Assembly (NCBI RefSeq): GCF_000093025.1
Contig: NC_014207.1
Location: 992,001 to 1,056,000, forward strand
Source: Methylotenera versatilis 301
GTDB lineage: Bacteria; Pseudomonadota; Gammaproteobacteria; Burkholderiales; Methylophilaceae
Reading direction: 5' to 3'
DNA length: 64,000 nucleotides
The position numbers and the translations under genes are program-made. Each line of letters starts with the position of its first letter. The stretch's first letter is position 1. Under the pieces are notes generated by a model. The model had not been told where the DNA came from. It did no database searches and saw nothing but the letters and a program-made list of their open reading frames with translations. Below, in pieces: positions 26,853 through 36,587 of the stretch.

Positions 26853-27542
26853 ATGGCTGTAATTGACCGTGTTTTAATTGGTGAAGCGTTAGTGATTGAA
26901 GATCGCCCAGATGGCAGTGGTTTAGATCTTAAAAATGTAGCACATATTGATTTGATTATTGGCCCTCGTGGCAGCCCAGCAGAAGATGCTTTTTGTCGCA
27001 CATTAACTGACCAAAAAGAGGGTGTGAATGGCTTACTAGCGATTGTTGCACCTAACCTGATGGTAAAACCAAATACTGTGATGTTTAACAAAGTCACCTT
27101 AAGAAACACTAAGCAGTCTATGCAAATGTTTGGCCCAGCACAGCGTGGTATTTCAATGGCGGTGATGGATTGCGTAGCTGACGGCACGATTCCAGTAGAA
27201 GAAGCCGATGACGTGTTTATTTGTATTGGTGTGTTTATTGACCAAACTGCAGACATGGACGATCGTATTCAAGATTGGAATTATGAAGCGACTAAAATGG
27301 CGATTAAGAACGCCGTCAATCGTGAGCCTAAAGCAGCTGAATTATTAAAAATATATAAAGACTCAGCACATCCTTTTGCAGCAAAAAGTAAAGAAGAGCG
27401 CAATAGACGCGCAGCTGATGCTTTAAGCGCACTTGCTATCGATCAAATGAAAGGTCGTAACCCTAACATTGCAAAAGAACCTGAGGTTGATATCGCTGAC
27501 GTTGCGCTAAATGAGATGCGTGGTCGCAAGTCGTCTACCTAG
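26853..27542 (+). CDS. Formaldehyde-activating enzyme (Fae) paralogue with extended C-terminus
   Basis: Fae condenses formaldehyde with tetrahydromethanopterin to methylene-H4MPT. The family core is clear: VAHIDLIIGPRGSP (with the His31 implicated in catalysis), PNTVMFNKVT, QMFGPAQRG, NYEATKMAIKNAVNREPKA and HPFAA. It is not the standard Fae: 229 residues against about 170, with about nine extra residues between GEALV and VAHID, and a ~50-residue charged C-terminal tail that ends MRGRKSST. AGGAGA six bases before ATG 26853 fixes the start; the frame continues upstream to 26742 without support. It likely belongs to the Fae2/Fae3-type paralogues; activity is uncertain. Followed 104 bp later by cheR. 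Confidence 0.9.
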   Translation: MAVIDRVLIGEALVIEDRPDGSGLDLKNVAHIDLIIGPRGSPAEDAFCRTLTDQKEGVNGLLAIVAPNLMVKPNTVMFNKVTLRNTKQSMQMFGPAQRGISMAVMDCVADGTIPVEEADDVFICIGVFIDQTADMDDRIQDWNYEATKMAIKNAVNREPKAAELLKIYKDSAHPFAAKSKEERNRRAADALSALAIDQMKGRNPNIAKEPEVDIADVALNEMRGRKSST

Positions 27543-27611
27543 AGTAGACGTAAGTTAGCTATTGATAAAGCCTACTCAATGTATGGCAAGTGACAGTCTT
27601 GCTTGCCATGC
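27532..27611 (+). promoter_or_regulatory. Two hairpins between the Fae paralogue and cheR
   Basis: CGTCTAC-ctaga-GTAGACG (27532-27550) spans the stop codon of the Fae-like gene. ATGGCAAG (27583-27590) pairs with CTTGCCAT (27602-27609). Neither has a T-run, so they could process or attenuate a read-through transcript rather than end it. Confidence 0.4.
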
Positions 27612-27649
27612 AGGGGTTAGGTTTGCTCTAAATTTAACGAAAGTTTGTG

Positions 27650-28540
27650 ATGCTAAAAGAAAAATCTACTAAAGAAGCGCAGAATGATCGCGAATTTGAC
27701 TTCACTAATAATGACTTTAGTCGAGTTCGTAAACTCATCTATCAGCATGCTGGCATCTCACTTTCAGAAGCTAAGTCAGACATGGTCTATAGTCGAATTG
27801 GTCGTAGATTACGCACAGTCGGCTTTGATTCATTTAAAGCGTATCTTGATAACCTTGAAAATGAAAATAACCCAGAAGAATGGGAAGCCTTCACTAATGC
27901 ACTCACAACAAACCTCACTTCATTTTTCCGTGAAGAACATCATTTTCCAATTCTTGCTGAACATTTAGTTAGCCTTAAAAAACCCATTCGCATTTGGTGC
28001 TCTGCTGCTTCAACCGGTGAAGAGCCTTATACCATTGCGATGACGGCATGCGAAGCATTTGGCACCATGAAGCCACCAGTAGAAATCATTGCAACGGATA
28101 TTGACACCAATGTGCTTGCTACTGCTTCACGTGGCGTTTACCCATACGAGCGAGTTAGCAAGCTGTCGCTTGAGCGTCGCAAACAGTTTTTCCAAAAAGG
28201 CACCGGGGCGCAAGAAGGCTCAGTGCGCGTGCGCAATGAGCTGCGTAGTCTGATTACTTTCGAGCAACTGAATTTGCTTGATGAGCAATGGACTTTAGGT
28301 GAACCGTTCGATGCTATTTTTTGCAGAAATGTCATGATCTATTTTGATAAACCAACTCAAACCAAAATTTTGAGTCACTTCGTACCATTGATGAAGCCAC
28401 ATGCAATCTTATTTGCAGGGCATTCAGAGAACTTTCTGTACGTGTCTAACGATTTTCATCTGCGTGGAAAAACCGTGTATGAATTAAGTGATGGTAAAAC
28501 GCTTAAACGTACTAATCAGGTAAAAGAAAGAATTGTATGA
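27650..28540 (+). CDS. cheR: Chemotaxis protein methyltransferase CheR
   Basis: Uses S-adenosylmethionine to methylate glutamates of chemoreceptors. N-terminal all-alpha domain (DFSRVRKLIYQHAGISL...), then the SAM domain with IWCSAASTGEEPYTIAM, ATDIDTNVL and FCRNVMIYFD. About 296 residues. ATG 27650 is preceded by a GTG at 27647; the two cannot be told apart. The stop overlaps the cheD start (ATGA). No cheA or cheW is nearby. Confidence 0.94.
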   Translation: MLKEKSTKEAQNDREFDFTNNDFSRVRKLIYQHAGISLSEAKSDMVYSRIGRRLRTVGFDSFKAYLDNLENENNPEEWEAFTNALTTNLTSFFREEHHFPILAEHLVSLKKPIRIWCSAASTGEEPYTIAMTACEAFGTMKPPVEIIATDIDTNVLATASRGVYPYERVSKLSLERRKQFFQKGTGAQEGSVRVRNELRSLITFEQLNLLDEQWTLGEPFDAIFCRNVMIYFDKPTQTKILSHFVPLMKPHAILFAGHSENFLYVSNDFHLRGKTVYELSDGKTLKRTNQVKERIV

Positions 28541-29145
28541 GTATGCTACAAGAAGAAATTTCTACCACACTCTATTACGACCGCACTTTTGATTGTAACG
28601 CAGCCAAAATATCGCCTGGCGAATACTACTATACCGACAAAGACATGGTGATTGTCACGGTATTAGGATCTTGTGTCTCTGCCTGCATACGTGACAGCGT
28701 ATCTGGCATTGGCGGCATGAATCACTTTATGCTGCCTGATAGTGCCGCAGCCGATAAAGACAGCCCTGTTTCAGAATCTATGCGATATGGCACTTATGCC
28801 ATGGAAGTGTTAATTAATCAGTTGTTGCGAAATGGCGCCCGTCGAGAGAACTTAGAAGCGAAGATTTTTGGCGGCGGTAATGTGCTGAAAAGTTTCACCA
28901 CCATGAACGTCGGTGATCGTAATGCAATCTTCGTGCGTAAATTCTTAAAAGAAGAGCGTATTCGAGTAACCAGCGAAGACTTGCTAGATATTTACCCAAG
29001 AAAAGTTTATTACTTTCCAAAAACGGGCAGAGTGTTAGTCAAGAAGCTGAAAAATATGCACAACGATACTTTAGTCCAACGCGAAGAGGCTTATGCAAGC
29101 AAGCTTAAAGTGGCTGATGTGGGCGGTGAAATTGATTTGTTTTGA
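28537..29145 (+). CDS. cheD: Chemoreceptor glutamine deamidase CheD
   Basis: Deamidates receptor glutamines. Catalytic Cys in VLGSCVSACIRD, His in GGMNHFMLP, and Thr/Ser-rich KIFGGGNVL typical of the family. 202 residues, slightly longer than average with a C-terminal extension. Overlaps cheR by 4 bp; cheB starts 49 bp later. Confidence 0.94.
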   Translation: MSMLQEEISTTLYYDRTFDCNAAKISPGEYYYTDKDMVIVTVLGSCVSACIRDSVSGIGGMNHFMLPDSAAADKDSPVSESMRYGTYAMEVLINQLLRNGARRENLEAKIFGGGNVLKSFTTMNVGDRNAIFVRKFLKEERIRVTSEDLLDIYPRKVYYFPKTGRVLVKKLKNMHNDTLVQREEAYASKLKVADVGGEIDLF

Positions 29146-29194
29146 TGATTTAATTTTATAAGAAGAACTTCTAAAATTAAGAAGAGAAAATAAC

Positions 29195-30265
29195 ATGAAA
29201 ATTAGAGTACTAGTCATTGATGATTCCGCATTAATTCGCAGTCTGTTAACTGAGATTATCAATAGTCAACGTGATATGGAAGTTGTTGGTGCTGCGCCTG
29301 ATCCAATTATTGCGCGTGAAATGATTAAGCAGTTGAATCCAGATGTACTGACTTTGGATGTGGAAATGCCAAAGATGGATGGCTTGGACTTTTTAGAGAA
29401 GTTGATGCGTCTGCGCCCAATGCCAGTGGTGATGGTGTCTACATTAACTGAGCGTGGTTCAGAAATTACCATGCGCGCACTTGAGCTTGGCGCAATAGAT
29501 TTTGTGACCAAGCCAAAGATGTCTATTACAGAAGGTATGCGCGAGTATACCGATATTATTGCGGATAAGATTCGTGCCGCTTCCCAAGCAAGAATTTCGA
29601 CATTACAGCGACACGCTATGACTCAAAGTAGCGGTGCCGCTCCAGCGCCCTTGCGCAATCCATTAATCAGTAGTGAGAAGTTATTGATTATAGGTGCTTC
29701 TACAGGTGGTACTGAGGCGATTAAATCGTTCCTATTGCAGATGCCATCAGATTGTCCAGGTATTTTAATTACACAACATATGCCTGCTGGCTTTACCAAA
29801 TCATTTGCAAATCGCTTAGATTCGCTATGCCAGATTTCAGTGAAAGAAGCTGCAGGGGGTGAGCGTATCTTACCTGGTCATGCTTATATTGCACCTGGTG
29901 ATAAACACTTGCTATTAGCTAGAAGTGGCGCGAATTATGTCACTCAGCTAAGTGATGAAGCACCAGTCAATCGTCACAAGCCATCTGTCGACGTGTTATT
30001 TGCATCTGCTGCAGAATATGCAGGTAAGAACGTCATTGGTGTGATTCTAACTGGTATGGGCAAAGATGGCGCGGTTGGTATGGCTAAAATGCGAGATGCA
30101 GGTGCTTACAACTTTGCTCAAAATGAAGAAAGCTGCGTGGTCTATGGCATGCCGAAAGAGGCAGTTGCGCATGGCGGAGTAGATGAAGTGGCACATTTGA
30201 ATGATTTGCCGAAGTTAGTCTTGAATTACCTGATGGCGAACAGCTCACGCGCGTTACGTGTGTAA
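29195..30265 (+). CDS. cheB: Chemotaxis methylesterase CheB
   Basis: Response regulator-methylesterase that removes receptor methyl groups. Receiver: DDSALIR, phospho Asp in [12 protein letters not shown]. Esterase: catalytic Ser in GASTGGTEA, His in TQHMPAGFT and Asp in TGMGKDGA. 356 residues, normal. Third gene of cheR-cheD-cheB; a 184-bp gap without a recognised motif separates it from cheY. Confidence 0.96.
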   Translation: MKIRVLVIDDSALIRSLLTEIINSQRDMEVVGAAPDPIIAREMIKQLNPDVLTLDVEMPKMDGLDFLEKLMRLRPMPVVMVSTLTERGSEITMRALELGAIDFVTKPKMSITEGMREYTDIIADKIRAASQARISTLQRHAMTQSSGAAPAPLRNPLISSEKLLIIGASTGGTEAIKSFLLQMPSDCPGILITQHMPAGFTKSFANRLDSLCQISVKEAAGGERILPGHAYIAPGDKHLLLARSGANYVTQLSDEAPVNRHKPSVDVLFASAAEYAGKNVIGVILTGMGKDGAVGMAKMRDAGAYNFAQNEESCVVYGMPKEAVAHGGVDEVAHLNDLPKLVLNYLMANSSRALRV

Positions 30266-30449
30266 TGCGAATAAGTGAGATGTTGAAAATATGTAATTGG
30301 GAAAAGCGTCGCTTTTGTGTCGCTAATCTTGAATAAAAGTTAAGGTAAAGTAAGTAATAATTAACGAAGAAAGAATCAGAATAAGTCATTTAATGTATTT
30401 GAGGCTGATTTCGAATTCTATGAACGACTATTTTTTAATGGAGTAATGC

Positions 30450-30848
30450 ATGGCCAACCTAAATACAAAGTTTCTTGTGGTGGATGATTTTTCAACCATG
30501 CGCAGGATCGTCAGAAATTTATTAAAAGAGCTTGGTTACACCAATGTTGATGAGGCAGAAGACGGCGCAGTCGGTCTTAGCAAGCTTAAGGGTGGCGGAT
30601 TCGAGTTTGTGGTATCGGATTGGAACATGCCCAATATGGATGGTTTGACTATGTTGCAGCAGATTCGAGCAGACCCTGAATTGAAGCACTTACCTGTGCT
30701 AATGGTGACGGCTGAAGCTAAAAAGGAAAACATTATTGCAGCTGCACAAGCCGGTGCCAATGGTTATGTGGTTAAACCGTTTACAGCAGCAACCTTGGAT
30801 GAGAAGTTATCTAAAATATTTGAGAAGCTTGAAAAAGCAGGGGCTTAG
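30450..30848 (+). CDS. cheY: Chemotaxis response regulator CheY
   Basis: Single-domain receiver that binds the flagellar switch when phosphorylated. Acidic pair [10 protein letters not shown], phospho-acceptor Asp57 in [12 protein letters not shown], Thr in [11 protein letters not shown] and Lys in YVVKPF. 132 residues. GGAG precedes the ATG. Its stop touches the cheZ start region, so the two are coupled. Confidence 0.96.
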   Translation: MANLNTKFLVVDDFSTMRRIVRNLLKELGYTNVDEAEDGAVGLSKLKGGGFEFVVSDWNMPNMDGLTMLQQIRADPELKHLPVLMVTAEAKKENIIAAAQAGANGYVVKPFTAATLDEKLSKIFEKLEKAGA

Positions 30849-30850
30849 TG

Positions 30851-31519
30851 ATGAATAGCGAGTCTTTACAGCAGCAAGCAACACATGTTGAACCTATGCC
30901 AGTAGCTAACCAAGGTGACGAGATGCTGAATCGTATTGGTCATGTGACTAGGTTGCTGCATGATAGTTTACAGGGTTTGGGTTTAGATAAAATTCTTGAG
31001 CAAGTTGCACAAGATATTCCAGATGCACGTGACCGTTTAGCTTATGTATCACGCATGACAGAGCAAGCTGCAGAGCGTGTCTTGAATGCCACTGACTTGG
31101 CAACGCCACTGCAAACTGAATTAGCCAATGGAGCGTCGGTCCTAGAGCAACATTGGAAAGCAGTATTAGAAAAGCCTTCATTAAAAAGCGAATACAACCA
31201 AGTCGCCGATGAAACCTTGGAATTTTTAACTTTGACTACTAAAAATACCACTGAAACCAAAGCCTTGTTGATGGATATTATGATGGCGCAGGATTTTCAA
31301 GATTTGACAGGTCAGGTCATCAAGAAAATCACAGGATTGGCTCAAGATTTAGAGAAGCAATTAGTACAAGTACTGATAGATTTCTCTCCTACTCCGGTTA
31401 AAAAAGAAGTCGATGAAAAAGCAACCTTAATGAATGGTCCGCAGATTGATCCAACCGCAGTGGATGTTGTGGCAAGCCAAGAGCAAGTGGATGATTTGCT
31501 CGATAGTTTAGGGTTTTAA
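30851..31519 (+). CDS. cheZ: CheY-P phosphatase CheZ
   Basis: Dephosphorylates CheY-P. Long helical hairpin with the catalytic signature MMAQDFQDLTGQVIKKI near residue 145, and the C-terminal CheY-binding helix QEQVDDLLDSLGF. ATG 30851 is chosen; a GTG at 30848 overlaps the cheY stop. About 222 residues. Followed by a terminator. Confidence 0.95.
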   Translation: MNSESLQQQATHVEPMPVANQGDEMLNRIGHVTRLLHDSLQGLGLDKILEQVAQDIPDARDRLAYVSRMTEQAAERVLNATDLATPLQTELANGASVLEQHWKAVLEKPSLKSEYNQVADETLEFLTLTTKNTTETKALLMDIMMAQDFQDLTGQVIKKITGLAQDLEKQLVQVLIDFSPTPVKKEVDEKATLMNGPQIDPTAVDVVASQEQVDDLLDSLGF

Positions 31520-31573
31520 TTGCGCTGTTCACTGAAACTTGTCGGATAGAATCAATTAACTAGCATTCACTTC

Positions 31574-31607
31574 TTAGCATTGGTCAGTTTCAATATACCA
31601 ATGCTAA
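31574..31607 (+). terminator. Terminator after cheZ
   Basis: TTAGCATTGGT (31574-31584) pairs perfectly with ACCAATGCTAA (31597-31607), then ATACTTTTGG. It ends 18 bp before the next start codon, so it may also act in the leader of the GGDEF/EAL gene. Confidence 0.6.
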
Positions 31608-31625
31608 ATACTTTTGGTAACCTAA

Positions 31626-34325
31626 ATGGCTGAAAAACACTTTACGGGATTGCGCGCCAAGATGCTGGTAGTCGTGGCGACAGGTATGGTGTTGCTGTTC
31701 ACAATACTGTTTATGGTAGCGCGAACTGTGTTGCTAGATGGCTATGCAAAATTAGAATCAAACAAAACCTTAATTCAAGTCAATAGTGCGGTCACACTAT
31801 TAAATGAGCAATCTCAGCAGTTAGAAGGCATTGTAAGCGAATACGCGCACTGGGATGACACCTACCAATATATGTTGCAGCCAGATGCTCCATATATCGA
31901 CTCTAACTACACCAACGAAACCTTCAATCACCTCAAAGTCAAAGCGATACTACTCGTTAACCCAGAAGGCGTTGCATTATACAAACGTGGGTTTGACTTT
32001 ACTAACGGCAAACCATGGCCTATTCCAATATTACTTGAGCAAGCGGTCAGTAAGGGCGGTATCTTTCTAAACCCCTCTAAAGACCATATGTCTGGATTTT
32101 TTTGGACGCCAGAAGGCATTTGCATAGTGACGGCTATGGATATACAACCAACCGCTAGTAAAAGTATCAGTCACGGTACTTTAATTATGGTACGTCATGT
32201 GGATCAAGCTCTCATTGAGCGCATTGAGAAAGTCATAGGCGCGAAACTCACAATTCAACAGTTGTTTAATGGTAAAGACGTTGATTTAGAGAAAAGGTTA
32301 GCAGTCAGCGGCACTGTAGTTAAACCTTTAAATAGCGCAGAGGTGGCAGGCTATGCGCTGATGAAAAATGTCAGCAATCAAGCAAATCTAATTGTATCGA
32401 CCTTGAGTAACCGTGAAATATTTGAGCAAAGGCAGTCTATTTCTAGCTTCCTTTCGTGGTCAACTTCAATCATTGCACTTATGTTAGCAGCCATTAGTTG
32501 GATGTTTGACAGAATGGTTCTAATCCGCTTAGAACGTATGAATGAAGACGTAAAACGAATTAGCGATACTGCAAATATGTCGGCTAGGATTAGACGGCTT
32601 AATGGCCATGACGAACTGGCAAGTTTGTCGCATGGTATCAACGGCATGTTGGATCGCATTGAAGACTCTCAGTACGAACTTCAATTAGAGAAAGAGCGCG
32701 CCCAAGTGACGCTTGAAGGCATTGCCGATGCCGTCATCACAAGTAATCCTGCAGGTTATGTACTTTATATGAACTCAGCAGCAGAGCGGCTTACAGGCGT
32801 TAACTTAAGTGAAATGAAGATTAAAACATTACGTTCTTTGTTTAAATTATTAGCCGAAGATAAAACCACGCCAGTGAGTAGTGAATGGTTAACCGATTCA
32901 TATAGCTCCCAAGAAGAGGTGATATTGGAGCGTGCAGATGGCGAGGAGTTTGTGATACGCAAATCAGCTTCTCCGCTTTATGACAGTGATGGTCATACTT
33001 TTGCCACTGTAACTGTGCTTCACGATGTGACGATGCTTAGAACCTTGTCTAATCAATTGTCGTTTCAAGCGAGACATGACCAATTGACAGGTCTGATTAA
33101 TCGTTATGAGTTTGATCGTAAAACACAAGCTGCTATAGATGATACGGCCATAGCCAATCGGGTGCATTGCCTTGCGTATATTGATTTAGACCAATTTAAA
33201 ATAGTCAACGATACTTGCGGCCATATGGCAGGTGACGTGTTGCTAAAACAGCTGACTAATCACATCAAAGCCAAAGTGCGTAGCTCTGACACGCTAGCGC
33301 GATTGGGTGGTGATGAATTTGCTTTATTATTAATGGGCTGTGATTTAGTCAAAGCTCAAGAAATCATCGAAGGCTTGCTAGACGTGGTGCGGGAGTATCG
33401 TTTCACTTTTGATGACAAAGTGTTCAAAATTGGTGCCAGTGTGGGACTTACCGAAATCTCACCGCTCCATAATTTAACCTTGAGTGAGCTGCTCAGCACG
33501 GTAGACTCAGCCTGCTATACAGCGAAAGAGCAAGGTGGTAATCGCATACACATTTACCGCTCTGACGATTCTGATATTAAAGAACATAACAATCAACTTG
33601 AATGGGTTTCTAGAATACATTTAGGGCTCGAGCATAAGCAGTTTGTTTTATACATCCAGCGCATGGCAAGCTTAACTGAAGGCGCAGAACTTCACTGTGA
33701 GCTATTAATTCGCATGCAGGCGATGGATGGCTCATATTACCCACCGGGTTATTTTCTACCTGCGGCGGAGCGTTATCACTTAATGCCTAAAATAGATCGG
33801 TGGGTAGTAGGGGAGGCGCTTGCTATTATCGCCCGCAAAGGTGCTGCTTTCCCTTATGTTTGCGCAATCAATTTATCCGGTCAGACTTTGTCAGAAGATG
33901 GCTTTTTAGAGTATGTGATTGAGCAGATTAAGCTACACAAAGTTGATACCAGTCGAATTTGCTTTGAAATTACCGAAACCTCCGTCATTGCAAATTTGAA
34001 CAAAGCTCGACAATTCATGCATGCTTTACGTCAGATTGGCTGTCGCTTTTCGCTTGACGACTTTGGTAGTGGATTGTCTTCCTTTGCATATCTTAAAAAT
34101 CTTGAAGTCGATTTTCTTAAGATTGATGGTATGTTTGTTAAAGCCATTGTAAAAAATAAGATAGACCGTGCGATGGTTGAATCTATTAACAATGTCGGTC
34201 ATGTGATGGGCTTACATACCATTGCTGAATTCGCTGAGAATGACGAAATTATTAATATGCTCAAAGAGATTGGCGTGGATTACGCACAAGGCTACGGCGT
34301 TGCTAAGCCTGAGTTATTTGATTAG
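31626..34325 (+). CDS. CHASE4-HAMP-PAS-GGDEF-EAL signalling protein
   Basis: Membrane c-di-GMP enzyme of 899 residues. Order: TM helix (10-32), periplasmic CHASE4 domain with SEYAHWDDTYQYM (about 60-215), second TM (275-295), HAMP, PAS (about 355-470), GGDEF and EAL. The cyclase site is intact (ARLGGDEFALLL near 561), with an inhibitory RxxD site five residues before it (RSSD). The phosphodiesterase site has ELLIRM in place of EALLR, DDFGSGLSSF near 811 and CFEITETS, so both activities look possible. It follows cheYZ and may couple motility with c-di-GMP. Confidence 0.92.
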   Translation: MAEKHFTGLRAKMLVVVATGMVLLFTILFMVARTVLLDGYAKLESNKTLIQVNSAVTLLNEQSQQLEGIVSEYAHWDDTYQYMLQPDAPYIDSNYTNETFNHLKVKAILLVNPEGVALYKRGFDFTNGKPWPIPILLEQAVSKGGIFLNPSKDHMSGFFWTPEGICIVTAMDIQPTASKSISHGTLIMVRHVDQALIERIEKVIGAKLTIQQLFNGKDVDLEKRLAVSGTVVKPLNSAEVAGYALMKNVSNQANLIVSTLSNREIFEQRQSISSFLSWSTSIIALMLAAISWMFDRMVLIRLERMNEDVKRISDTANMSARIRRLNGHDELASLSHGINGMLDRIEDSQYELQLEKERAQVTLEGIADAVITSNPAGYVLYMNSAAERLTGVNLSEMKIKTLRSLFKLLAEDKTTPVSSEWLTDSYSSQEEVILERADGEEFVIRKSASPLYDSDGHTFATVTVLHDVTMLRTLSNQLSFQARHDQLTGLINRYEFDRKTQAAIDDTAIANRVHCLAYIDLDQFKIVNDTCGHMAGDVLLKQLTNHIKAKVRSSDTLARLGGDEFALLLMGCDLVKAQEIIEGLLDVVREYRFTFDDKVFKIGASVGLTEISPLHNLTLSELLSTVDSACYTAKEQGGNRIHIYRSDDSDIKEHNNQLEWVSRIHLGLEHKQFVLYIQRMASLTEGAELHCELLIRMQAMDGSYYPPGYFLPAAERYHLMPKIDRWVVGEALAIIARKGAAFPYVCAINLSGQTLSEDGFLEYVIEQIKLHKVDTSRICFEITETSVIANLNKARQFMHALRQIGCRFSLDDFGSGLSSFAYLKNLEVDFLKIDGMFVKAIVKNKIDRAMVESINNVGHVMGLHTIAEFAENDEIINMLKEIGVDYAQGYGVAKPELFD

Positions 34326-34350
34326 GGCAGATTTACTAGTCATGTGGTGC

Positions 34351-34368
34351 TTAACTAAAAATAGTTAA
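34351..34368. terminator. Short AT-rich hairpin between convergent genes
   Basis: TTAACTA-AAAA-TAGTTAA lies between the GGDEF/EAL stop and the DUF779 stop, overlapping the latter. It is small and AT-rich, so a terminator role is weak. Confidence 0.35.
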
Positions 34369-34742
34369 TTTAAGCCAAAAGTTTTAACTGGTGGCAGCGT
34401 TTCTAACTCTTCGTCAGTAAACAGTCGTCCACGTGTAATAAATGCCATTCCTGAACCACAATCTAATGAAAATGAGCCACTAGAACCAGGCATTGCGTCT
34501 AATATGGTGTGCATATTCTCTGAGAATTGAAAATGGTTGTGTCCCATATAGAAAGTTGCGCCTTCAATTTCACCTATGATGACATCTGACGCGCCAGGCT
34601 TAAACTCATTTGCTGGCATGCACAGCGGCACGCTTCCCTCACAACATCCGCCAGATTGCAAAAATAAAATCGGACCATGCTGCGCTGTTAGCTTGTGAAT
34701 CAGCTCAATAGCAGCAGGGGTTGCAGATACACGTTCAGACAT
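34365..34742 (-). CDS. DUF779 family protein
   Basis: 125 residues, cytoplasmic, rich in Cys (GGCCEGSVPLC, LDCGSG). DUF779 genes are regularly found beside aldehyde dehydrogenases of the ExaC/AldB type, as here. The Cys/His content (MGHNHFQF) suggests metal binding, which is inference. GGAG lies six bases before the ATG. A hairpin separates it from the preceding dehydrogenase gene on the same strand. Molecular function is unknown. Confidence 0.88.
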   Translation of the reverse strand: MSERVSATPAAIELIHKLTAQHGPILFLQSGGCCEGSVPLCMPANEFKPGASDVIIGEIEGATFYMGHNHFQFSENMHTILDAMPGSSGSFSLDCGSGMAFITRGRLFTDEELETLPPVKTFGLN

Positions 34743-34764
34743 CTTGATCTCCAGAACAAAAAAT

Positions 34765-34789
34765 AAGAGGCGGTTAAAGCCGCCTCTTA
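34765..34789 (-). terminator. Hairpin between aldehyde dehydrogenase and DUF779 genes
   Basis: AAGAGGCGG pairs with CCGCCTCTT around a 7-nt loop; on the minus strand it is followed by ATTTTTTG. It probably gives partial termination, lowering DUF779 expression relative to the dehydrogenase. Confidence 0.75.
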
Positions 34790-34820
34790 ATACTACACTT
34801 AGTGTTTTCTTAACTCAAGT

Positions 34821-36341
34821 TTAGAAAAAGCCAAGTTTTTTAGGGCTATAGCTAACTAACAAGTTTTTAGTTTGTTGGTAGTGGTCTAACATCATTTTGT
34901 GAGTTTCACGGCCGATACCAGATTCTTTGTAACCACCAAATGCTGCATGCGCTGGATAGGCATGGTAGCAGTTAGTCCACACACGACCCGCTTTAATACC
35001 ACGACCCATGCGGTAAGCACGGCTGCCATCACGTGTCCAAACGCCAGAACCAAGACCAAATACAGTGTCATTAGCAATTGCAAGCGCTTCAGCTTCGTCT
35101 TTAAAGGTTGTTACAGCTAACACTGGGCCAAAAATCTCTTCTTGGAATACGCGCATTTTGTTATGGCCCTTAAGGAGTGTTGGCTGTACATAATAACCTT
35201 CAGAAAACTCACCTTTTAAGATATTGCGTTGACCACCAATTAGCAGTTCAGCACCTTCTTGTTTACCAATATCCATATAAGACATGATTTTATTCAATTG
35301 ATCTTGTGATGCTTGCGCACCTATCATCGTGTTAGGGTCTAGTGGGTTGCCTTGTACGATTGCAGCTACGCGTGGCAACACACGCTCCATGAATTTGTCA
35401 TAAACAGACTCTTGAATCAATGCACGTGATGGGCTAGTACATACTTCACCTTGGTTAAAGGCAAACAATACCAAACCTTCAACGGCTTTATCAAAGAAGT
35501 CATCATCAGCATCTGCAATATCTTCAAAGAATACGTTCGGTGATTTACCGCCTAATTCTAGTGTTGCTGGAATCAAGTTTGAAGCAGCAGCTTGTGCAAT
35601 GACGCGACCAGTGACAGTAGAACCAGTAAAGGCAATTTTGCCAATACGACGGCTGTTAGCTAGTGGCGCACCTACTTCACGACCATAACCGTTGACCACG
35701 TTAATCACACCTGGAGGTAAGATATCAGCGATAAGTTCCATTAAAATCAATAAGCTGACAGGTGTAAATTCTGCAGGTTTCATTACTACACAATTACCTG
35801 CAACCACTGCTGGAGCAAGTTTCCAAGCCGCCATCAGAATAGGGAAGTTCCAAGGGATGATTTGACCAACTACGCCAATAGGCTCATGGAAATGGTAAGC
35901 CACCATGTTCTCGTCAATTTCACTCAAGCTACCTTCTTGCGCGCGCATACAGCCAGCAAAATAGCGGAAGTGATCGATTGCCAATGGAATATCCGCGTTC
36001 ATTGTTTCGCGAATTGGCTTACCGTTATCAATCGTTTCAGCCGTAGCTAAAAGCTCAAGATTAGCTTCCATGCGGTCTGCAATTTTAAGCATTAAGTTAG
36101 CGCGCTCACTTGGTGCTGTTCTAGCCCATTTGTCTGCGGCAGCGTGTGCTGCATCTAATGCCAGTTCAACATCTTCTGCACTTGAACGCGCTGCTTTTGT
36201 ATATGGTTTCCCTGTAATTGGAGTAATAACATCAAAATATTCACCTTTAACTGGCGCTACAAATTTTCCGCCAATAAAATTATCATATTTAGTTTTATAT
36301 GGAATTTTAACGCCAAGGCCTTTTAGTAGATCTAAACTCAT
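34821..36341 (-). CDS. NAD(P)-dependent aldehyde dehydrogenase, ExaC/AldB type
   Basis: Oxidises small aldehydes to acids, probably acetaldehyde or related compounds. 506 residues. NAD-fold motif FTGSTVTGR, catalytic Glu in LELGGKSPN and catalytic Cys in [15 protein letters not shown]-terminal [18 protein letters not shown] precedes the ATG. The DUF779 neighbour supports an acetaldehyde-type enzyme; formaldehyde as substrate cannot be excluded in a methylotroph. The upstream 246-bp region is very AT-rich. Confidence 0.93.
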   Translation of the reverse strand: MSLDLLKGLGVKIPYKTKYDNFIGGKFVAPVKGEYFDVITPITGKPYTKAARSSAEDVELALDAAHAAADKWARTAPSERANLMLKIADRMEANLELLATAETIDNGKPIRETMNADIPLAIDHFRYFAGCMRAQEGSLSEIDENMVAYHFHEPIGVVGQIIPWNFPILMAAWKLAPAVVAGNCVVMKPAEFTPVSLLILMELIADILPPGVINVVNGYGREVGAPLANSRRIGKIAFTGSTVTGRVIAQAAASNLIPATLELGGKSPNVFFEDIADADDDFFDKAVEGLVLFAFNQGEVCTSPSRALIQESVYDKFMERVLPRVAAIVQGNPLDPNTMIGAQASQDQLNKIMSYMDIGKQEGAELLIGGQRNILKGEFSEGYYVQPTLLKGHNKMRVFQEEIFGPVLAVTTFKDEAEALAIANDTVFGLGSGVWTRDGSRAYRMGRGIKAGRVWTNCYHAYPAHAAFGGYKESGIGRETHKMMLDHYQQTKNLLVSYSPKKLGFF

Positions 36342-36447
36342 GCTGACTCCTCTAGTTTTTCTGTAGTTAATATAGTATTTCTATCCGACAAACCGCATTG
36401 CTTGGTTACTATTTTTATTATGTTCAAAACTTAACTTAATCCACCAA

Positions 36448-36470
36448 AAACCCTTGTAAATAAAGGGTTT
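36448..36470 (-). terminator. Terminator of the cysteine hydrolase gene
   Basis: AAACCCTT (36448-36455) pairs with AAGGGTTT (36463-36470); read on the minus strand it continues into a T-run. It lies about 120 bp after the hydrolase stop and before the dehydrogenase promoter region. Confidence 0.6.
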
Positions 36471-36587
36471 GAAAGATAAGTGCGACCTAAACAATAAACC
36501 TTAGAGGCTAGCAAATCAAGCAAAATGTTACAGATTTGTAAATATATTTTATATGTCTTATATATTATATAAATTATATTAATGAAG

